Source: an uncultured Rhodanobacteraceae bacterium
GTDB taxonomy: Bacteria; Pseudomonadota; Gammaproteobacteria; Xanthomonadales; Rhodanobacteraceae
Assembly: GCA_937902695.1 (NCBI GenBank)
Contig: CALFNI010000372.1
Span: forward strand, 1-6,284
Length of the DNA: 6,284 bases
Direction: 5' to 3'
Shown here: one piece after another, positions 1 through 5,915 of the stretch
Layout: each line of letters begins with the position of its first letter
How positions within the stretch are numbered: position 1 is the stretch's first letter
Notes under the pieces: generated by a model
Database searches by the model: none
Seen by the model: only the letters and a program-made list of their open reading frames with translations
What the model was told of the DNA's origin: nothing
Position numbers and translations under genes: made by a program

Positions 1-524
1 GCATCCGAACCGTACACGGACGATGCGCCGTCGGTCAGGACTTCGATGCGCTCGATCATGTTCGCCGGAATGTCGTTCGGATTTCCGCTGAGATAACGGT
101 GTCCGTTGATCAGCGTGAGCGTGCGCGGCGAGCCGAGGCCGCGAAGGCCGATCGACGAAAACCCCGTGCCGCCGCCGTTGTTGACCTGCGGATTGATGTT
201 CGGGCCGGTGACCGCGGGCAGCTGCTGCACGAGATCGCCGAGCGTCAGCTTGCCGGTTTTCTGGATCGTCGCGCGATCGATCGTGACGACGGGATTGGAC
301 GTCTCGATGTCGACGCGGCGGATGTTCGAACCCGTGACCGTGATCGTCTCGAGCTGCTGGTTGCCGTTCTGGTCCTGCGGCGCATCCTGCGCAAAGGCCG
401 CGGCCGGCACGAGCCCGAGGGCTGCCAGTGCCATGGCGGATCGAGCGCTCTGCGGCGCCATCGCGATCGCGGCACGCGCAGCCAGTGCGTGGCGGATCGA
501 CTGTCGGAGCAGCGTTTGTTGCAT
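1..524 (-). CDS. TonB-dependent outer-membrane receptor, N-terminal part (cut by window edge)
   Basis: The first 174 residues of a TonB-dependent receptor are visible; the rest of the gene lies beyond position 1. Such proteins are outer-membrane beta-barrels that import scarce nutrients (iron chelates, glycans, peptides) using energy passed from TonB-ExbB-ExbD. Residues 1-45 form a long signal peptide ending AAAFA, with probable cleavage before Q46. A TonB-box-like ETITVTGSNIRR follows at 59-70. The plug domain starts near 78 and shows TLGDLVQQLP (94-103), IGLRGLGSPRTLTLINGHRY (125-144) and ERIEVLTDGASSVYGSD (158-174), all classic plug signatures. The start at 522-524 is supported by AGGAG eight bases upstream; M22 would give a shorter signal peptide but lacks that support. 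The style matches the large (about 900-1000 residue) Xanthomonad receptors. The substrate cannot be told. The family call is firm. Confidence 0.95.
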   Translation of the reverse strand, partial: MQQTLLRQSIRHALAARAAIAMAPQSARSAMALAALGLVPAAAFAQDAPQDQNGNQQLETITVTGSNIRRVDIETSNPVVTIDRATIQKTGKLTLGDLVQQLPAVTGPNINPQVNNGGGTGFSSIGLRGLGSPRTLTLINGHRYLSGNPNDIPANMIERIEVLTDGASSVYGSD

Positions 525-597
525 TGAAGGATCTCCTGATCGCCGAACGAATCGCGCGGCGACACACGTCACCGGCGTGCAACGACATTAAGAAAAC

Positions 598-660
598 GTA
601 GCCCGCAAGGCCGAGTCGTTTCTTTTGAGAAGACTTGGGAAAAATTGAGTTGTGGGCTAC
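598..660. repeat. Nested inverted repeat between araC-type gene and receptor gene
   Basis: GTAGCCCGCAA (598-608) pairs with TTGTGGGCTAC (650-660), giving 11 pairs with one G-T. Inside it, CCGAGTC (611-617) pairs with GACTTGG (632-638), again with one G-T. A tip follows, TTCT/AGAA (620-623/628-631), closed by the loop TTTG. The 3' side of the internal loop is A-rich (639-649). Read as minus-strand RNA, the outer stem is followed by GUUUUCUU, so it could be the terminator of the upstream regulator gene. Read as plus-strand RNA, both imperfect pairs become G-U wobbles rather than A-C mismatches, which favours a plus-strand transcript. The GTAG/CTAC ends also resemble REP-type elements. The structure is seen directly; its role is open. 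Confidence 0.5.
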
Positions 661-679
661 CAACCGCTGATCGATGCAC

Positions 680-1627
680 TCAATCGCAGACGGCGGCAGC
701 AGCGAGCCTTCGTTCGCGGACCGCCGATGCCGTCTCGCCGTAGCGGCGCTTGAACGAGCGCGCGAATGCGCAGCGATCCTCGAAGCCGCTCGCGTGCGCG
801 ACTTCGGTGATGCTGAGCGCGGTGTCGTTGACGAGCCGCAGGGCGCGCTTGAGGCGCTGCTCGATCAGCACCGCATGCGGCGTCTTGCCGTATACGGTGT
901 TGAACGTGCGTAGAAAATGGCACGGCGAATAATTGGCGACGCGCGCGAACCCGGCGATGCCGAGATCGAGGTCGCTGCTCGACTCCATGTAGTTGCAGAC
1001 GCGCTGCAGGCGCAGGAACACGCCGCGACGCTGGCCGAGCGTGCGGCCCGGGCAGCGCGCGATGAGCGCATCGAAGATCGACTGCAGATCGAGCAGCAGC
1101 GCGACGAAACCGAGCATCGCGCCCTCGCAGCGTCCCGAGGTGGCGTGATCGCGCGCCTCGCGCGCGAGGCGCACGGCCGCCCGCGCGAAGCCGCGATCGG
1201 CCGCGTGCGTCGCCGGCAGCAGCACCGGCGCGGGAACCGTCTGCTCGCAGATCACGTCCACGAACTGCCGCCACGCGCCGGGCGGCGCGGCCAGAGCCAT
1301 CCAGAGCGAATCACTCCCGCCGATGAGCTGCACGCGCTGGCCGCCGTCGCCGACGAAGACCTGGCCGCGGTGCAGAAGCCGCGTACCGTCGCCTTCGGTC
1401 AGCTTCAGTCGGCCGCGCAGCGGAATCACCACGATCGGAAGCTCGATGCTGTGCAGCACGCAATCGCGTCCCGATCCGACGAGCACGCGGAACGTGCGCT
1501 CGCAATGCCGCCTGTCGGCGGCCTGGTTGATCGTGCCGCGAACGAGCTTCTCGAACTCGATCCGCACCGGTCGCGGGCGCTTCCAGATGTCGATCGGCGC
1601 CGGTGTGTCGTCCATGGAAAGATGCAT
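680..1627 (-). CDS. AraC-family transcriptional regulator
   Basis: A 315-residue regulator. The C-terminal part carries the two helix-turn-helix units of the AraC/XylS family: the first from about 222 (LGIAGFARVANYSPCHFLRTF, with the following YGKTP turn) and the second from about 272 (SITEVAHASGFEDRCAFARSFKRR). The N-terminal half (about 56-110) is rich in short beta strands and looks like a cupin-type sensing domain, so a small-molecule effector is plausible; none can be named. An in-frame ATG lies 60 bases further upstream, but AAGGAG (1636-1641) sits eight bases before the ATG at 1625-1627, so I chose that one. The gene follows the hydrolase on the same strand after 73 bp, so the two are probably cotranscribed. 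Family call firm, target unknown. Confidence 0.93.
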   Translation of the reverse strand: MHLSMDDTPAPIDIWKRPRPVRIEFEKLVRGTINQAADRRHCERTFRVLVGSGRDCVLHSIELPIVVIPLRGRLKLTEGDGTRLLHRGQVFVGDGGQRVQLIGGSDSLWMALAAPPGAWRQFVDVICEQTVPAPVLLPATHAADRGFARAAVRLAREARDHATSGRCEGAMLGFVALLLDLQSIFDALIARCPGRTLGQRRGVFLRLQRVCNYMESSSDLDLGIAGFARVANYSPCHFLRTFNTVYGKTPHAVLIEQRLKRALRLVNDTALSITEVAHASGFEDRCAFARSFKRRYGETASAVRERRLAAAAVCD

Positions 1628-1635
1628 CCGGATTG

Positions 1636-1641
1636 CTCCTT
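1636..1641 (-). promoter_or_regulatory. Ribosome binding site fixing the AraC-type start
   Basis: AAGGAG on the minus strand lies eight bases upstream of the ATG at 1625-1627. It decides the start against the longer in-frame ATG at 1687, whose extra 20 residues are an Arg/Ala-rich stretch unlike a regulator N-terminus. Confidence 0.8.
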
Positions 1642-1700
1642 GGGTCAGCAAATGCCTTCGCGCGCGATCCGCGCGCGCTCGATGCAAGAACGTGTCGGGC

Positions 1701-2300
1701 TCATGGATATTCCCCGGCGGCGCCAGCGCGTGCAGAGTGGCCGATCGCCGAAAGCACCGTCGCCGTATCGACGACGACGCCGAACTCGCCGTGGATGTCG
1801 CAGAGCGCCATCGCGTGGATCTGCTCGGCGGAATATGCGGTTCCGTCGTGGCCGACGCGATCGAACGTCGCGGTCGCGTCCGAAACGACCCACGCCGCGA
1901 AGCCGAGGTTGCCGGCCATTCGTGCCGTGGTGGAAACGCAGTGATTCGTCATCATGCCGACGATCACGAGCGTGTCGTGGCCGCGCCGGCGCAGTTCCGC
2001 TTCGAGCGGCGTTCCGATGAAACAGCTGTGCACGCGCTTCTCGACGACGATCTCGCCGTCGCGCGGCGCGACGACCGCCTTGAACGCGTTGCCGGGTTGT
2101 CCGGGCCGCAGCGGTGAGGTAGGGTCCGGCGACATGTGCTTGGCATGGATCACGGGACGGCCGCTCGCGCGCCACGCGGCAAGAAGCTCGACGATGCGCG
2201 ATTCCATCGCCGGGTTGTTGCGCCGCCCCCAGCGCGGCGCGTCGAATCCGTCCTGGACGTCGATGATCAGCAACGCTGCGTGCCGCGGGAACGTCTGCAT
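1701..2300 (-). CDS. Isochorismatase-like cysteine hydrolase
   Basis: A 199-residue cytoplasmic hydrolase, the normal length for the isochorismatase-like superfamily. The expected catalytic triad is visible: D14 in LLIIDVQDGF, K88 in VEKRVHS, and C121 in GMMTNHCVSTTAR, where the M117-T118 step matches the conserved cis-peptide site. SPLRPGQPGNAFK (62-74) and WGRRNNP (24-30) are typical of the general cysteine hydrolase branch of the family. The paired metal-binding Asp/His residues of nicotinamidases are not seen, so PncA is unlikely. Family members cleave C-N or ether bonds in small amides or vinyl ethers; the substrate here is unknown. The start lacks a strong ribosome site, but the N-terminus fits the family. 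It is divergent from the LysR gene and precedes the AraC gene, so it is probably under local control. Confidence 0.93.
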   Translation of the reverse strand: MQTFPRHAALLIIDVQDGFDAPRWGRRNNPAMESRIVELLAAWRASGRPVIHAKHMSPDPTSPLRPGQPGNAFKAVVAPRDGEIVVEKRVHSCFIGTPLEAELRRRGHDTLVIVGMMTNHCVSTTARMAGNLGFAAWVVSDATATFDRVGHDGTAYSAEQIHAMALCDIHGEFGVVVDTATVLSAIGHSARAGAAGEYP

Positions 2301-2422
2301 GTTTGTGCGACTCGCGCCGGTCTTGGAATCTCTGGTTCGCTCGCGGCACCGTACGCGCTCGTTTGCGGCACTCCAAAATGGCGATCGGTCGGATCGGTAA
2401 AGTCGATGGATGAGGCACAGTC
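2301..2422. promoter_or_regulatory. Divergent promoter/operator region, hydrolase versus LysR gene
   Basis: This 122-bp gap separates two divergent starts, the usual setting for a LysR-type operator. It holds CGATC-GGTCG-GATCG (2382-2396), an inverted repeat with a 5-base spacer that overlaps two direct copies of GATCGGT (2383-2389 and 2392-2398). It also holds CCA-AAA-TGG (2373-2381). Neither has the canonical T-N11-A spacing of LysR boxes. I see no convincing -35/-10 pair on either strand. That the region carries the promoters follows from gene layout, not from a motif match. Confidence 0.5.
2412..2415 (+). promoter_or_regulatory. Ribosome binding site for the GTG-started LysR gene
   Basis: GAGG lies seven bases upstream of GTG at 2423. 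The next in-frame Met is residue 43, inside the DNA-binding domain, so the GTG is the only workable start nearby. A six-codon ATG reading frame (2406-2426) spans this site and its stop overlaps the GTG as GTGA. Confidence 0.65.
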
Positions 2423-3307
2423 GTGAAGACGGATCTCGAGCTCCGGCAGCTTCGTGTCTTCGTCAGCGTCGTCGAATCGGGCGCGCATGCGCGCGCGGCA
2501 CGCGCGCTCGGCGTCTCGCAGTCGACGATTTCCGAGACGCTGAGCGCGATGGAGCGAACGCTCGGCACCGCGATCTTCCGGAAATCAGCGAAGGGATCGG
2601 TGCTGACACCGGCCGGAGACGCACTGCTTCCGTACGCTAAACAGATGCTCGCGCTCGCCAGCGAATGCGTGACCGAGCTCGCCAGGGTCTCGACGGACGT
2701 CAGCGGCACCCTCGTCGTCGCCGCGGTCGAGTCGCTCAGCGCCTACGTGCTGCCGCAGCCGCTCGCCGCGCTGCGTGCGCGATGGCCGAAGACGCGGCTC
2801 GAGGTCGCCACCGGAATCTGCAGCGGGATTCGCGCGAGCGTCGCGGCCGGCACGTGCGATCTCGGCCTCATCATCGAAGCCGAGGCGGGGCAGGACGAAA
2901 GCACGATCCTGGCGAAGACGAACCTCGTGATCTTCGGCGCGCCGGCGCATCCGTTCGCGGACCGGAGCGCTTCGCCGGAGCAGCTGCAGACCTGCGATTT
3001 CTACATGAGCGATGCGGCCGGCGATTATCACCAGGTGCTGCGGCAGTATTTCGAAGCCGCACAGACGCCGTTGCCGCGCATGCAGGCGCTCGGCACGGTC
3101 GAAGGCGTCAAGCGCGGCATCCTGGCCGGCGCCGATGCGCTCGGCCTCCTGCCCGCGCATGCCGTCGAGCGGGAATTGAGCGACGGCGTTCTCGCCGAGG
3201 TGAACGTCAGGCCGCCGCTGCGCGGGCTCGTGATGCGCGCGGTGCTCGCGCCCGGACTCGCGAAGTCGCCCATCGTCGAGGACCTGCTAGAGACGCTGCG
3301 CGGCTGA
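2423..3307 (+). CDS. LysR-family transcriptional regulator
   Basis: A 294-residue LysR-type regulator of standard length. Residues 6-65 form the winged helix-turn-helix: LRQLRVFVSVVESG, then ARAARALGVSQSTISETLSA and LGTAIFRKSAKG, ending at the usual LTPAG (61-65). A linker helix (about 66-90) leads to the effector domain (about 93-293), which opens with SGTLVVAAVESL and has the two-lobed periplasmic-binding-like pattern, including CDLGLIIEA (145-153) and GVKRGILAGADALGLLPAHA (228-247). It starts with GTG. Family members usually regulate the divergent neighbour and themselves, which here points to the cysteine hydrolase; that link is inference. Its stop is eight bases from that of the convergent secreted-protein gene, with no clear terminator between, only the self-complementary AGCGCGCGCT (3308-3317). 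Confidence 0.95.
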   Translation: MKTDLELRQLRVFVSVVESGAHARAARALGVSQSTISETLSAMERTLGTAIFRKSAKGSVLTPAGDALLPYAKQMLALASECVTELARVSTDVSGTLVVAAVESLSAYVLPQPLAALRARWPKTRLEVATGICSGIRASVAAGTCDLGLIIEAEAGQDESTILAKTNLVIFGAPAHPFADRSASPEQLQTCDFYMSDAAGDYHQVLRQYFEAAQTPLPRMQALGTVEGVKRGILAGADALGLLPAHAVERELSDGVLAEVNVRPPLRGLVMRAVLAPGLAKSPIVEDLLETLRG

Positions 3308-3315
3308 AGCGCGCG

Positions 3316-4017
3316 CTAGTCCGGATCGAATCCGTTCGCGAAGATCGTGTCGGCGGCGGCGCCGTAGGTGACGATGATGTTGTCGGCGCCCATGTGCGAG
3401 CAGGCGTCGAAGGTGATCTGCTCCGGATTGACGATCCAGAAGCGGATGCCGTCGATGTTGTGCATCAGGTCCTGCCACGTGTAGCCGAGCTCGGGCGGCG
3501 CATTCAGCACCCAGCCCGGCGGCGTGTCGGTCGCGCTGCTGTCGATCGCGAACGACACCGTCATCCACGGCCAGAATCCCGCCGGCGATGTGGCGCCGTC
3601 ATCGTCGTGCGCCTCGATCACTGCGCCGCCGGGGTCGCTGTGGATGTCGAAGAATGCGAGCGAGAACGTGCTCGCTTCGGTCGCGGTCGGATGGCAGTTC
3701 GTGACGTCGGATGTATCGAGGCGCTCGACGTCGAATTGCGCCGCGGACAACGTGCCGCTGGCGAGCGCGTCGCGAAGCGCGGTGCCGTCGGGCGGCAGCG
3801 AGGTCAGGTTCGGATGGTCGGAAAAATACGGCACGCCGCTATCGAGCCACGCGCCGGGATTGCCGCCGTCGGGCTCGATGATGAAGTTGCCGCCGCTGCC
3901 GTTGGTCCAGCCCCACTGGTTCGCGTTCGTGCCGGATTCGAAGTCGTCGATCACTTGCGTCGCGCCGGCGACGACCGGAATGAGCAGGGCCGCGAGGCCA
4001 GCAAGCGCGCGTTTCAT
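3316..4017 (-). CDS. Secreted protein of unknown function with C-terminal IFANGF tail
   Basis: A 233-residue exported protein I cannot assign to a named family. Residues 1-19 (MKRALAGLAALLIPVVAGA) are a signal peptide with probable cleavage before T20. The mature part opens with DDFESGTNANQWGW, a start common in jelly-roll or lectin-like extracellular domains, continues with EPDGGNPGAWLDSG (48-61), and keeps a high Asp, Gly and Trp content. Only two cysteines occur (C108, C206), which could form one disulfide. The last residues read DTIFANGFDPD; IFxxGF[DE] endings recur, from memory, on many Xanthomonadales extracellular proteins. I chose the ATG at 4015-4017 because GGAG lies seven bases upstream and it places the signal peptide at the N-terminus; a longer frame begins at 4086. 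It lies just downstream of tRNA-Lys, in the same direction. Confidence 0.85.
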   Translation of the reverse strand: MKRALAGLAALLIPVVAGATQVIDDFESGTNANQWGWTNGSGGNFIIEPDGGNPGAWLDSGVPYFSDHPNLTSLPPDGTALRDALASGTLSAAQFDVERLDTSDVTNCHPTATEASTFSLAFFDIHSDPGGAVIEAHDDDGATSPAGFWPWMTVSFAIDSSATDTPPGWVLNAPPELGYTWQDLMHNIDGIRFWIVNPEQITFDACSHMGADNIIVTYGAAADTIFANGFDPD

Positions 4018-4024
4018 GGCGGAT

Positions 4025-4028
4025 CTCC
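4025..4028 (-). promoter_or_regulatory. Ribosome binding site fixing the start of the small secreted protein
   Basis: GGAG on the minus strand is seven bases from the ATG at 4015-4017. It supports that start over the upstream in-frame ATG at 4086, which would bury the signal peptide behind 23 extra residues. Confidence 0.7.
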
Positions 4029-4144
4029 GTGTTCGGCCGGACGCGGGTGACGCTCGATGCTGCCGCGGACAGGAGATGCGAGTCATTCCACTTCGCTTCC
4101 AGTCGCGTTTGGGTGGCGTGATTTGCGGGGTTGGGGCGATGATC

Positions 4145-4219
4145 TGGTGGGCCGTGATGGGATCGAACCATCGACCAATGGATTAAAAGTCCACTGCTCT
4201 ACCGCTGAGCTAACGGCCC
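4145..4219 (-). tRNA. tRNA-Lys (anticodon UUU) with encoded CCA
   Basis: All arms can be folded by eye. The acceptor is GGGCCGT with ACGGCCC (4213-4219 with 4149-4155). The D stem is GCTC/GAGC with the short loop AGCGGTA. The anticodon stem is GTGGA/TCCAT with loop CTTTTAA, which puts TTT at positions 34-36. The T stem is GATGG/CCATC with loop TTCGATC. The discriminator base is A (4148) and CCA is encoded at 4145-4147. It decodes AAA and AAG lysine codons. No gene overlaps it; translated frames crossing it are artefacts. A TACAAT box about 94 bases upstream is the only promoter candidate. Confidence 0.97.
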
Positions 4220-4312
4220 ACTGAAGGAATCGTGCGTCGCGGCCGCGTGCCCGCGCGCATGCGTCGGGTGTCGGCGCGGGGCGTCGGCGTGGCCGCCGAT
4301 CCCGGGGCGCGT

Positions 4313-4318
4313 ATTGTA
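4313..4318 (-). promoter_or_regulatory. Candidate -10 box for tRNA-Lys
   Basis: TACAAT on the minus strand matches sigma-70 TATAAT at five of six bases and stands in an otherwise very GC-rich stretch between two hairpins and the tRNA. No good -35 box lies 16-18 bases upstream. Transcription would start near 4306 and leave a leader of about 87 bases, which contains a small hairpin TCGGCG-TGGC-CGCCGA (4284-4299). Leader processing would then be needed to free the tRNA 5' end. Confidence 0.45.
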
Positions 4319-4358
4319 GCGGGTTCGCGTTTGCGAGCGCGCGGGCGCGGGATAACGA

Positions 4359-4385
4359 AAGCCCTCGCCCGCCGGGCGAGGGCTT
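4359..4385 (-). terminator. Perfect 12-bp hairpin, probable terminator
   Basis: AAGCCCTCGCCC (4359-4370) pairs perfectly with GGGCGAGGGCTT (4374-4385) around a 3-base loop. On the minus strand the stem ends in CTT and is followed by TCGTTAT, a weak T-rich tail. It lies 46 bases or more past the stop of the 457-residue secreted protein and before the tRNA promoter, where a terminator is expected. Confidence 0.7.
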
Positions 4386-4396
4386 CGTCCCCATTG

Positions 4397-4422
4397 ACGG
4401 CCGGGCGTCCGGGCCCGGCCGT
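4397..4422 (-). terminator. Second GC-rich hairpin just after the stop codon
   Basis: ACGGCCGGGC (4397-4406) pairs perfectly with GCCCGGCCGT (4413-4422) around a 6-base loop, eight bases past the stop of the 457-residue gene. Neither side has a clear T run on the minus strand. It may act in tandem with the hairpin at 4359-4385 or protect the 3' end of the message. Confidence 0.5.
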
Positions 4423-4430
4423 TTCGATGG

Positions 4431-5804
4431 TTACTGCGTGATCGAAGAGCAGCTCGCGGGCGTGCTGCCGAGGCGCGACAGCGGAATCGTGTCGCTCTGG
4501 CCGGCGAGCTCGCCGTCCGTGATCGTGTAATCGAACGTCGCGGTCGTGCAGCTCGTGAACGTCAGCGTCGCGGTGCCGATCGGCGCGGTGCTGACCTGCG
4601 TGGCGTCGGAATCGAACGTGCCGCCGGTCGTGTCGTAAAGCGTCAGATCAACCGTGCCAGAGCCGTTCGTGTACGGCGCCTGCGCCGTGATCCAGCGCTG
4701 GCCCGATGCGCCGCTGGTCTGGCCGGAAAGCGCGTACGTGTACCAGCCGACGAACGAATACGCGTTCTCAGGATTGATTTCGACGAGCATGCCCTGGCCG
4801 GCCGTCGTCGGATCGTAGTAGGTGCCCGAGAGCCCGAAGTCGCTCGGCGCGATCGTCGGCGTGCCGGTCTCGACGCAGTTGACGTTCGGCATGATGCGCG
4901 ACAGCGGAATCGTGCCGGTGCGCCCATCGTCGAAGGCATACGTGAACGTGCCGCTCGTGCACGAATCGAATGCGAGCGAGCCGGTGCCGACCTGCACGGC
5001 GGTGGTCGCCGGCGGCGCATCGAAGTTGCCGCCGGTGTTCTGGTAGATCGGGAAGTCGACGCTCTCCGCGGCGGTCGTCAGCGGCGCCTGGATCGTGTAC
5101 CAGCGCTGCGAGGTCTCGTCGCCGGCCGTCGTATCGTACGTGTACCACGTGCCGAACAGCGTGCCGACGCCCGGTGTCGTATCGTCGGGCGAGAACGTGA
5201 ATTGCATGCCCTGCCCGTTCGTCTGCGGGTTGTACCAGGTGCCGGTCAGGCCTTCCTGATTGACGTCGACGAAGCTCGGCACGGTGCCGGCCGGGCCGAG
5301 CTGGATGTGATCGAAGTTCGCGTCGCCCGCCGATCCGTCGGTGCCTTCGGTCGCGGTCAGCACGACCATCGCGGTCTGCGCGCCGTTCGGAAGCGGAACG
5401 TTGGGGAGCGTGTACGTCGTCCAGGTCTGATTCGCCTGGACGGCCGTGCTCACGACCTGGGTCAGCGCGCTGGAACAGTTCACGTCGCCGAAGGTGTCCA
5501 CTTCGACCGTCGCCGCACCGGCATTCCCGCGGAGGTTCACCAAGAGATCGACGCTCTGGCTGTCGTCGACCGGGACGCAGGACGAGAACACGCTGACGGC
5601 GGTGTTCGCCGGATTGGCCACGACGCGAATCGACGGCGCCTGCGGATCGCCCGTCGAGGCGTCGAGTGTCGCAGTGCCGGTGCCGGTCGTGGACATCGTC
5701 CAGCCGGTGGTGCCGCTCGTGAAGTCGGGATTCGGAATGAGGTTTGCAGCAGCCGCCGGGAAGGCCAGCACACTACCGATCGCAAGAGCGAGGGCGTGTT
5801 TCAT
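4431..5804 (-). CDS. Secreted protein with carbohydrate-binding-like N-terminus and two tandem beta-rich repeats
   Basis: A 457-residue exported protein. Residues 1-20 are a signal peptide ending FPAAAA. Residues 21-170 (NLIPNPDFTSGTTGW opening, NFDHIQLGP close) have the pattern of a CenC/CBM4-9-like beta-sandwich, which in known members binds glycans. Two related units follow, at 185-310 and 324-452. Each has GL[ST]GT[WY]Y[ND]P, GQGM, a WYTY strand, QRW and QAP, TGG.FD, SCT..TF, a DG turn and IPLSR, and each ends in Cys. Six cysteines fall in pairs (76/110, 282/310, 419/452), consistent with one disulfide per domain. I have seen this repeat in Xanthomonadales exported proteins but know no proven function. 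No catalytic motif and no sorting tail are seen. AGGGG (5812-5816) precedes the ATG by seven bases. Two hairpins follow the stop. Confidence 0.88.
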   Translation of the reverse strand: MKHALALAIGSVLAFPAAAANLIPNPDFTSGTTGWTMSTTGTGTATLDASTGDPQAPSIRVVANPANTAVSVFSSCVPVDDSQSVDLLVNLRGNAGAATVEVDTFGDVNCSSALTQVVSTAVQANQTWTTYTLPNVPLPNGAQTAMVVLTATEGTDGSAGDANFDHIQLGPAGTVPSFVDVNQEGLTGTWYNPQTNGQGMQFTFSPDDTTPGVGTLFGTWYTYDTTAGDETSQRWYTIQAPLTTAAESVDFPIYQNTGGNFDAPPATTAVQVGTGSLAFDSCTSGTFTYAFDDGRTGTIPLSRIMPNVNCVETGTPTIAPSDFGLSGTYYDPTTAGQGMLVEINPENAYSFVGWYTYALSGQTSGASGQRWITAQAPYTNGSGTVDLTLYDTTGGTFDSDATQVSTAPIGTATLTFTSCTTATFDYTITDGELAGQSDTIPLSRLGSTPASCSSITQ

Positions 5805-5844
5805 TTTTATACCCCTATACGTGAGGAAGTCGGGGCGGAGTATC

Positions 5845-5875
5845 GCCAGCCGAATCTGTACGCTTAGTGGCTGGC
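5845..5875. promoter_or_regulatory. Inverted repeat upstream of the 457-residue gene
   Basis: GCCAGCC (5845-5851) and GGCTGGC (5869-5875) are perfect inverted copies with a 17-base spacer. They sit 41-71 bases upstream of the ATG, in the 132-bp gap after queC, where an operator could lie. No good -35/-10 pair is visible. A binding site is inference from position only. Confidence 0.3.
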
Positions 5876-5915
5876 TTTCGGCTGAGGCTGCTTGCGAGTC
5901 AGTCAGCGCCGTCTA

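Noticed and set aside
598..660. Inverted repeat as a retron or riboswitch
   Set aside because: No reverse transcriptase gene is in the window and the pattern matches no riboswitch class I know; only the structure itself is claimed.
917..2020. 367-residue plus-strand frame
   Set aside because: Arg/Ala-rich, no domain, and fully antisense to the AraC-type and hydrolase genes, whose frames show clear family motifs.
1701..2300. Hydrolase as a nicotinamidase or true isochorismatase
   Set aside because: The nicotinamidase metal-binding Asp/His residues are not seen, and there are no siderophore genes nearby; only the general family call is supported.
1645..2709. 354-residue minus-strand frame across the hydrolase and LysR start
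   Set aside because: Runs in the wrong frame through the hydrolase and antisense to LysR; no family motif. Only its last 19 codons are discussed, as a bridge frame.
2665..4050. 461-residue plus-strand frame
   Set aside because: Overlaps the LysR gene out of frame and then the secreted-protein gene in antisense; low-complexity Arg-rich product typical of GC-rich shadows.
3524..4186. 220-residue plus-strand frame ending WWAVMGSNHRPMD
   Set aside because: It is antisense to the small secreted protein and its end is the complementary-strand translation of the tRNA, another known artefact.
4145..4219. tRNA-Lys as an integration site of a mobile element
   Set aside because: No integrase gene and no second copy of the tRNA 3' end can be found in the window.
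4083..4394. 103-residue minus-strand frame across the tRNA, containing SSAVEQWTFNPLVDGSIPSR
   Set aside because: It is a translation of tRNA-Lys itself; this kind of peptide is a well-known annotation artefact.
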